Assembly (NCBI GenBank): GCA_027577595.1
Contig: JANBRJ010000037.1
Coordinates: 1-64,000 of the forward strand
Origin: Coemansia sp. RSA 487
Lineage: Eukaryota > Kickxellomycota > Kickxellomycetes > Kickxellales > Kickxellaceae
DNA: 64,000 nt
Reading direction: 5' to 3'
The notes under the pieces: model-generated
What the model was told of the DNA's origin: nothing
The model's database searches: none
Seen by the model: the letters and a program-made list of their open reading frames with translations, nothing else
Part shown: piece after piece, positions 61,632-64,000 of the stretch
Layout: each line of letters starts with the position of its first letter
Numbering within the stretch: position 1 is the first letter of the stretch
Translations under genes and position numbers: made by a program

Positions 61632-63098
61632 ATGGTGGATATAATAGACCCGTTGATTCCGCCGTACCGATTCGAACGAGTGCAACCAGGGCTCTATCGG
61701 GGCGGATATCCAAAGCCACGCAACCATAGGTTTCTTCGCCGCCAACGGCTCAAGACAATAGTCTCATTGATCCCCGGGGACAATGACAGCTCACTGACAG
61801 CGTTCTGCTCTGCTGAGCATATCGACCGGATAATAATCAACGTCCAGTCTCCCAACGAGAACGTTACAGTGACTGAGGAAACTGTATCCAAGTGTCTGAA
61901 GTTGGCAACTGACCCGGACCGCGCACCCATGTACATCCATTGCTTGGACGGATCAAACGTCACCGGCATGGTAATAATGTGTTTGCGCAAATTGCAGCTC
62001 TGGCGCGTCGCTTCGTACCAAAACGAGTACCTGCGGTTTGAGCAGAACGGCGAGATTATCCCGGAGGAGAGCGAGTTTGTCGAAACGTACACTGGCAGAT
62101 CGCTCTGCTTGCCGAACCCCTACGTCAATTGGCTTTGGCCTGGTAGAAAAACGGGGCCAGAGAGCGATGACGCCGTCAATCGGCTGCCTTTCAAGGGCGG
62201 TCTCCACCCGGTTGTCCCATTCGTTGGCTTGTGTCACAGATCGCCGAAACCCACAGCTATCGACTTTCCGGACGCATTGCCCACTCTTTCCAGATCTGCC
62301 ACAGGTCCTGCGATGTTGGACAGCCTGGACGAGAATACACTGGGCGGAAGTGGTTCAATGGAAACGCAGGCGTTCAAGCCAAGCACAGCGCTAAAGTCAT
62401 TCCGGGTTATGATTAGAGATACGGCAGGTGACATAGATGGCGTGGCCATTGATGCCGCTGCCACGGCTATCGCAAGGGAAAGGATAGGAGGTACGAGTGC
62501 TAAGCGTGTCAAGGATGCTGGTGAAATAGCACAGAGGACTGAGCAGCCATTGCATATGCATATGTCGCAGAGCACAGGAGCTTTGCACAGCGCAGGCACA
62601 GAATCAGGAACCTCTGCAATCAGCAAGCACACAGCACCCAGCATCTCAAAACCCAGCAGCACAGAACACCTGCCAGCATTGGTTTCAGGGGGTGGTGGCA
62701 GTGACGACCCCCGAGTGCGTAGAATCCTTGACCCCATTCTGGCAGCACTTGCAGCAAACCCGACAGCCCCGCTGGCATCGCTTGTTTCCCCACCAGCAAT
62801 AGCGGAGCCCAAAGACAATGGCGCACGTGGAGATAGTAGCGTTGGCCGCACGCAGCTTGCCTACCACAATCGCACTCCTGGCAACGAAGCCGTGGCAACC
62901 TCTGGGAACGACAGCAGCGTTGCATGTGTTGCTGGCATTGCTAGTATCCTGACGGACAGCACCTCCTCTATGGCCATCGGCACAATGTCTGCAGAGTCGA
63001 GAATACCAGGAGAATTGCGTGAGAATAGTACAATAATAAAGGAAATAGCGCTCTCGCGGCTTGTTCAGGCGCTGGCCATTGAAGGATTGGGGATGTAG
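61632..63098 (+). CDS. Oca/Siw14-family phosphatase-like protein, probable pseudophosphatase
   Basis: 488 residues. The first 165 form a Siw14/Oca-type dual-specificity phosphatase domain (PYRFERVQPGLYRGGYPKPR, TIVSLIPGD, then the P-loop). In yeast, members act in oxidant-induced arrest and inositol pyrophosphate turnover. The P-loop reads HCLDGSNVTG (about 110-119). The cysteine is kept but the CX5R arginine is replaced by valine, so catalysis is doubtful, as reported for Oca4 and Oca6-like members. The remaining 320 residues are Ser/Ala/Pro-rich and probably disordered, ending in a short helix. Start is the first ATG, at the family-typical distance before the domain. Confidence 0.82.
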   Translation: MVDIIDPLIPPYRFERVQPGLYRGGYPKPRNHRFLRRQRLKTIVSLIPGDNDSSLTAFCSAEHIDRIIINVQSPNENVTVTEETVSKCLKLATDPDRAPMYIHCLDGSNVTGMVIMCLRKLQLWRVASYQNEYLRFEQNGEIIPEESEFVETYTGRSLCLPNPYVNWLWPGRKTGPESDDAVNRLPFKGGLHPVVPFVGLCHRSPKPTAIDFPDALPTLSRSATGPAMLDSLDENTLGGSGSMETQAFKPSTALKSFRVMIRDTAGDIDGVAIDAAATAIARERIGGTSAKRVKDAGEIAQRTEQPLHMHMSQSTGALHSAGTESGTSAISKHTAPSISKPSSTEHLPALVSGGGGSDDPRVRRILDPILAALAANPTAPLASLVSPPAIAEPKDNGARGDSSVGRTQLAYHNRTPGNEAVATSGNDSSVACVAGIASILTDSTSSMAIGTMSAESRIPGELRENSTIIKEIALSRLVQALAIEGLGM

Positions 63099-63304
63099 AA
63101 CAGCAAAACAAAATAAACAAATAAACAAACGCAATAGTAAAATACAATATCAGTGATATGCTGCAGTAGACAATGTTCAACCGCGACAATACGCACTGCA
63201 GTCATATCATAGCTTTCTCGAATATTTGATTTAATATTACAACTCCAATCGCTGGATGCCATGTCTCGGAGGAGGCCATGTCTATTGAACTGGAGAAAAA
63301 GAAT

Positions 63305-64000
63305 CTAACCGGTGTAGTACGGAGGGGGATTGGGCTGGGGATCCGCAGTGAAAGGGTGGTGGTTAGAGGAGGCGCTGGCATCGTTGTCGGGGGCATTGGC
63401 CAACGACATGGCCTCCTCAATGGGGTCGACGTAGGGAGGCAGCTCGTCGCCTGAGATCTCGCTGAAGGTAGCGGCGCGCTGGCGACCGGGCTCCAGAATC
63501 AGCGATGGTCGCCGAATCAGTACAGGTGGCGGCGGATAATAATCATCGTATGTGTCTATAGGAGTGTTGTTATTCACAGTGGTTGAGTGTGAGTCTTCGG
63601 TGTGCACCAATGGGGGCAGTGCTTGCAGCGGTGGCGGTGGAGGCGGTGGAGGCGGCCGACGGCGTTGGCCTGGGGCTGTGGATCTGCTTCTTGATGGCCT
63701 GGGAATCTGCACCATTTCGGGGCCAGCGTTTGTTCTGTTTGTTCTGCTTGGTAGCGGGGGCGGAGGGGAGGCAAAGGGGCTCATGGCCACGGTTGATACT
63801 GTCTGGTCGGTGTTGAGCCTGTGCATTGAGACCCGGGACTCGTGTTCGTGGGTACTTTGAGCTGCATTCCTGGGAGTGCTGCCACGTGCAGTGTTGTCTA
63901 CAGACGCAGGGCTGATGGGAAGAAACGTTGTAGAGTTTGCCGAGTGCGTGCTCTGGTCGTCCTGCTCCGAGAGCATCAGACGCCGCCGGCGCTTGTTGCG
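63305..64000 (-). CDS. Partial protein with Pro-rich tail and PY motifs
   Basis: The frame is open to the right edge, so only the C-terminal 231 residues are seen. They start with a basic cluster (RNKRRRR) that could be the cytosolic side of a transmembrane helix lying outside the window. Then come Ser/Thr-rich and polyproline stretches (SPPPPLPS, a run of nine Pro). The end has LPPYVD and PPPYY, PY motifs that bind WW domains of Rsp5/NEDD4-type ubiquitin ligases. A plasma-membrane sensor or adaptor is possible, but the domain that would tell is missing. Confidence 0.6.
   Translation of the reverse strand, partial: RNKRRRRLMLSEQDDQSTHSANSTTFLPISPASVDNTARGSTPRNAAQSTHEHESRVSMHRLNTDQTVSTVAMSPFASPPPPLPSRTNRTNAGPEMVQIPRPSRSRSTAPGQRRRPPPPPPPPPLQALPPLVHTEDSHSTTVNNNTPIDTYDDYYPPPPVLIRRPSLILEPGRQRAATFSEISGDELPPYVDPIEEAMSLANAPDNDASASSNHHPFTADPQPNPPPYYTG

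Overview
The window is nuclear DNA from a fungus, most likely an early-diverging lineage; Kickxellomycotina (Coemansia or Linderina relatives) is my guess, at low confidence. The fungal character rests on the gene set: an Ndt80/PhoG factor, an HSF-type factor, fungal-type Sen54, an Oca-type phosphatase-like protein, a Dnf-type flippase and a class II myosin. Complex I genes (NDUFB3, a NDUFAF8-like factor) argue against Saccharomyces-like and Schizosaccharomyces-like yeasts. Most genes are single-exon. Where introns occur they are mostly short (58-160 nt), mainly with GTAAGN-type donors; two are long (about 670-700 nt).

Layout. 1-1.7 kb: an old, broken Ty1/copia fossil cut by the left edge. 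1.8-18 kb: a Chk2/Rad53-like checkpoint kinase with an unusual three-FHA layout, then a run rich in mitochondrial genes (DUF185 methyltransferase, branched-chain dehydrogenase E2, NDUFB3, NDUFAF8-like, mitochondrial GluRS), interrupted by an HSF-type factor, tRNA-splicing subunit Sen54 and PRMT3. 18-23.4 kb: an unrecognised five-exon gene, a small MITE-like repeat, methylenetetrahydrofolate reductase and signal-peptidase subunit Spc1. 24-31 kb: a very long class II myosin heavy chain. 31-41 kb: a SMAP-like basic protein, a CDF zinc transporter, ribosomal protein eS30, a PAP2 lipid phosphatase and two unrecognised proteins, with a second MITE-like copy between the last two. 41-53 kb: Ubc13, Cog7, an Ndt80-like factor, PIG-U and PRMT5. 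53-55 kb: an eroded LINE fragment and a short minisatellite. 55-64 kb: a P4-ATPase flippase, a GPI-anchored trypsin-like protease, an Oca-type pseudophosphatase candidate, and the C-terminal tail of a PY-motif protein running off the right edge.

The genes are mostly unrelated housekeeping functions. Weak themes are a cluster of mitochondrial genes at 5-18 kb, two protein arginine methyltransferases plus a DUF185 methyltransferase, and several secretory or membrane functions (Spc1, PIG-U, Cog7, flippase, PAP2, zinc transporter). Several close head-to-head pairs share short intergenic promoters (SEN54/PRMT3, UBC13/COG7, PIG-U/PRMT5, kinase/DUF185). I found no CRISPR array, operon-like defence system or tRNA gene. 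The items most worth a second look are the triple-FHA kinase, the MITE pair, the Oca-type protein lacking its catalytic arginine, and the unrecognised genes.
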